Source: Odontocerum albicorne (lineage: Eukaryota; Arthropoda; Insecta; Trichoptera; Odontoceridae). From it: 64,000 nucleotides of DNA. Every line of letters starts with the position of its first letter. Position 1 is the stretch's first letter. The stretch spans positions 43,869,307 to 43,933,306 of the forward strand of contig OX463849.1 in assembly GCA_949825065.1 (NCBI GenBank), in the 5' to 3' direction. A program made the translations under genes and the position numbers. The notes beneath the pieces are model-generated. The model saw only the letters and a program-made list of their open reading frames with translations, did no database searches and was not told the origin of the DNA. Positions 63,098-64,000 of the stretch are shown in pieces.

Positions 63098-64000
63098 GCC
63101 TTCTATAATCTCTCTCTTTTTAATCAGTAAATAAACATTTCACAACAGTATAATAAAAAGTTAGTGCAAATTTAAATTAAAGTTCAAACCACTTTTTAAC
63201 ACCATGTTAAATTGTAAAATAAATTATAATGCATTTCACACTATGTTGCATTTCAACTCTGATTGTTGTAGCGCTGCACATTGTAACGATCGCTGCAACA
63301 ACAAAACGAGTGAGTCAATCTGTGGTGTTTTTTGTTACTTTGTAACTTTCATTGTATCACAAAACCAACTTAATAGGAATAAATTGTGAACACGAGAAAC
63401 AAATTGTGTGCTCGTGAACGTAAATTCATTAGAAAGAAAAAAAAACAAATGACATTTTAATATAAATTTAACAATATTTATTTTGTTATACCACTTATTC
63501 CATTGAACCCCGTGACGCGTTTATCTTCTATCTGAAGGCTTTTCTCGCCTGAAGAACCTCAAGATAAAATATAGAATGACGTATCGCGGGAATTAACGTT
63601 ATTAATGGAATAAAATAGTTATTTACTATCAAATTTAATAATATGGAGTTCCACTGAATCAAAGTCAAAACCTTTGATAAGTTAAATACTGTATATCATT
63701 AATTAACTGTTGAAAAGGCTTCACTGTTGAAAGGGTATCTCGAAAATGTAGGGTTTCAGCCATGTTTAAGTAAGAAGTTTTCTGTCTGTGTTTTTATTTG
63801 TATATTTACGAACTACTCGCTAAAAATATTGAGGTGTCTGGAAAGTTATTACGTATTAAAAAGTTTAATTCAATCGCAAAATTACATGAAATACTCATGG
63901 ATAGCGATTTTTATCTCAGTAATCTCTCGTGTCGTTAAACGCTGGATATTTTCGTTCAAAATCTTGATTTAGTCGTCGTAAGAAGTAATGTTCTTTCAGA
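63098..64000. other. AT-rich spacer to window end
   Basis: No repeat or gene recognised. The small frames at 63204-63389 and 63727-63972 have no motif. Confidence 0.4.

Overview
This is 64 kb of AT-rich, gene-poor animal DNA, most likely from an arthropod and probably an insect. That is inferred from the transposon set: mariner transposases with mariner-type inverted repeats, several non-LTR retrotransposon lineages (a jockey-like one, RTE-like ones and others of the 'endonuclease-reverse transcriptase' type), solo LTRs and tRNA-derived SINEs, with long AT-rich spacers and many minisatellites. I recognise no host protein-coding gene, functional tRNA or rRNA gene. Almost every open reading frame is under 100 codons. 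The longest readable proteins are decayed transposon pieces, so the species cannot be named from this window.

Interspersed families, with names used only here. SINE1 is a tRNA-derived SINE of about 200 bp, with about 27 insertions or fragments on both strands. SINE2 has a tRNA-Glu-like head and a long shared body (4 copies). A SINE3-like tRNA-headed insertion occurs once. LINE-A has about 9 5'-truncated copies ending in a TATG-rich tail. LINE-B, LINE-C, LINE-D (RTE-like), LINE-E (jockey-like) and LINE-F survive as C-terminal relics. Element X carries a palindromic, sometimes tandem module. Repeat Z is present as two diverged copies. One solo LTR family has two copies with exact 4-bp target duplications. 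There are three mariner relics, one of them a complete but internally deleted element with TIRs of about 118 bp.

Layout. 0-13 kb: mariner relic, LINE zinc-knuckle relic, SINE1/SINE2, a SINE1-LINE chimera, a SINE-tail-like tandem repeat, solo LTR 1, LINE-A/B pieces. 13-20 kb: LINE-A, element X, repeat Z, then a nested stack (X modules interrupted by a mariner and a SINE3-like element). 21-31 kb: LINE-A copies and three minisatellites (about 74, 55 and 38 bp). 31-38 kb: two fold-back elements, solo LTR 2 inside a SINE1, second Z copy. 38-42 kb: a run of four different tandem repeats, an RTE relic, a possible LTR. 42-47 kb: SINE2, LINE-A, empty AT-rich DNA. 47.2-48.8 kb: about 25 tandem copies of the first 38 bp of SINE1 joined to an AT-rich linker. 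49-64 kb: RTE-like, R-type and jockey-like LINE relics, a MITE-like inverted repeat, SINE1/SINE2.

The genes do not form a pathway. The biology here is transposon decay, nesting and tandem amplification of transposon fragments. The most unusual item is the tandem array of SINE heads, each unit keeping a Pol III A box without a B box. Family assignments rest on recognised protein motifs and on copy-to-copy comparison by eye; no search was run.
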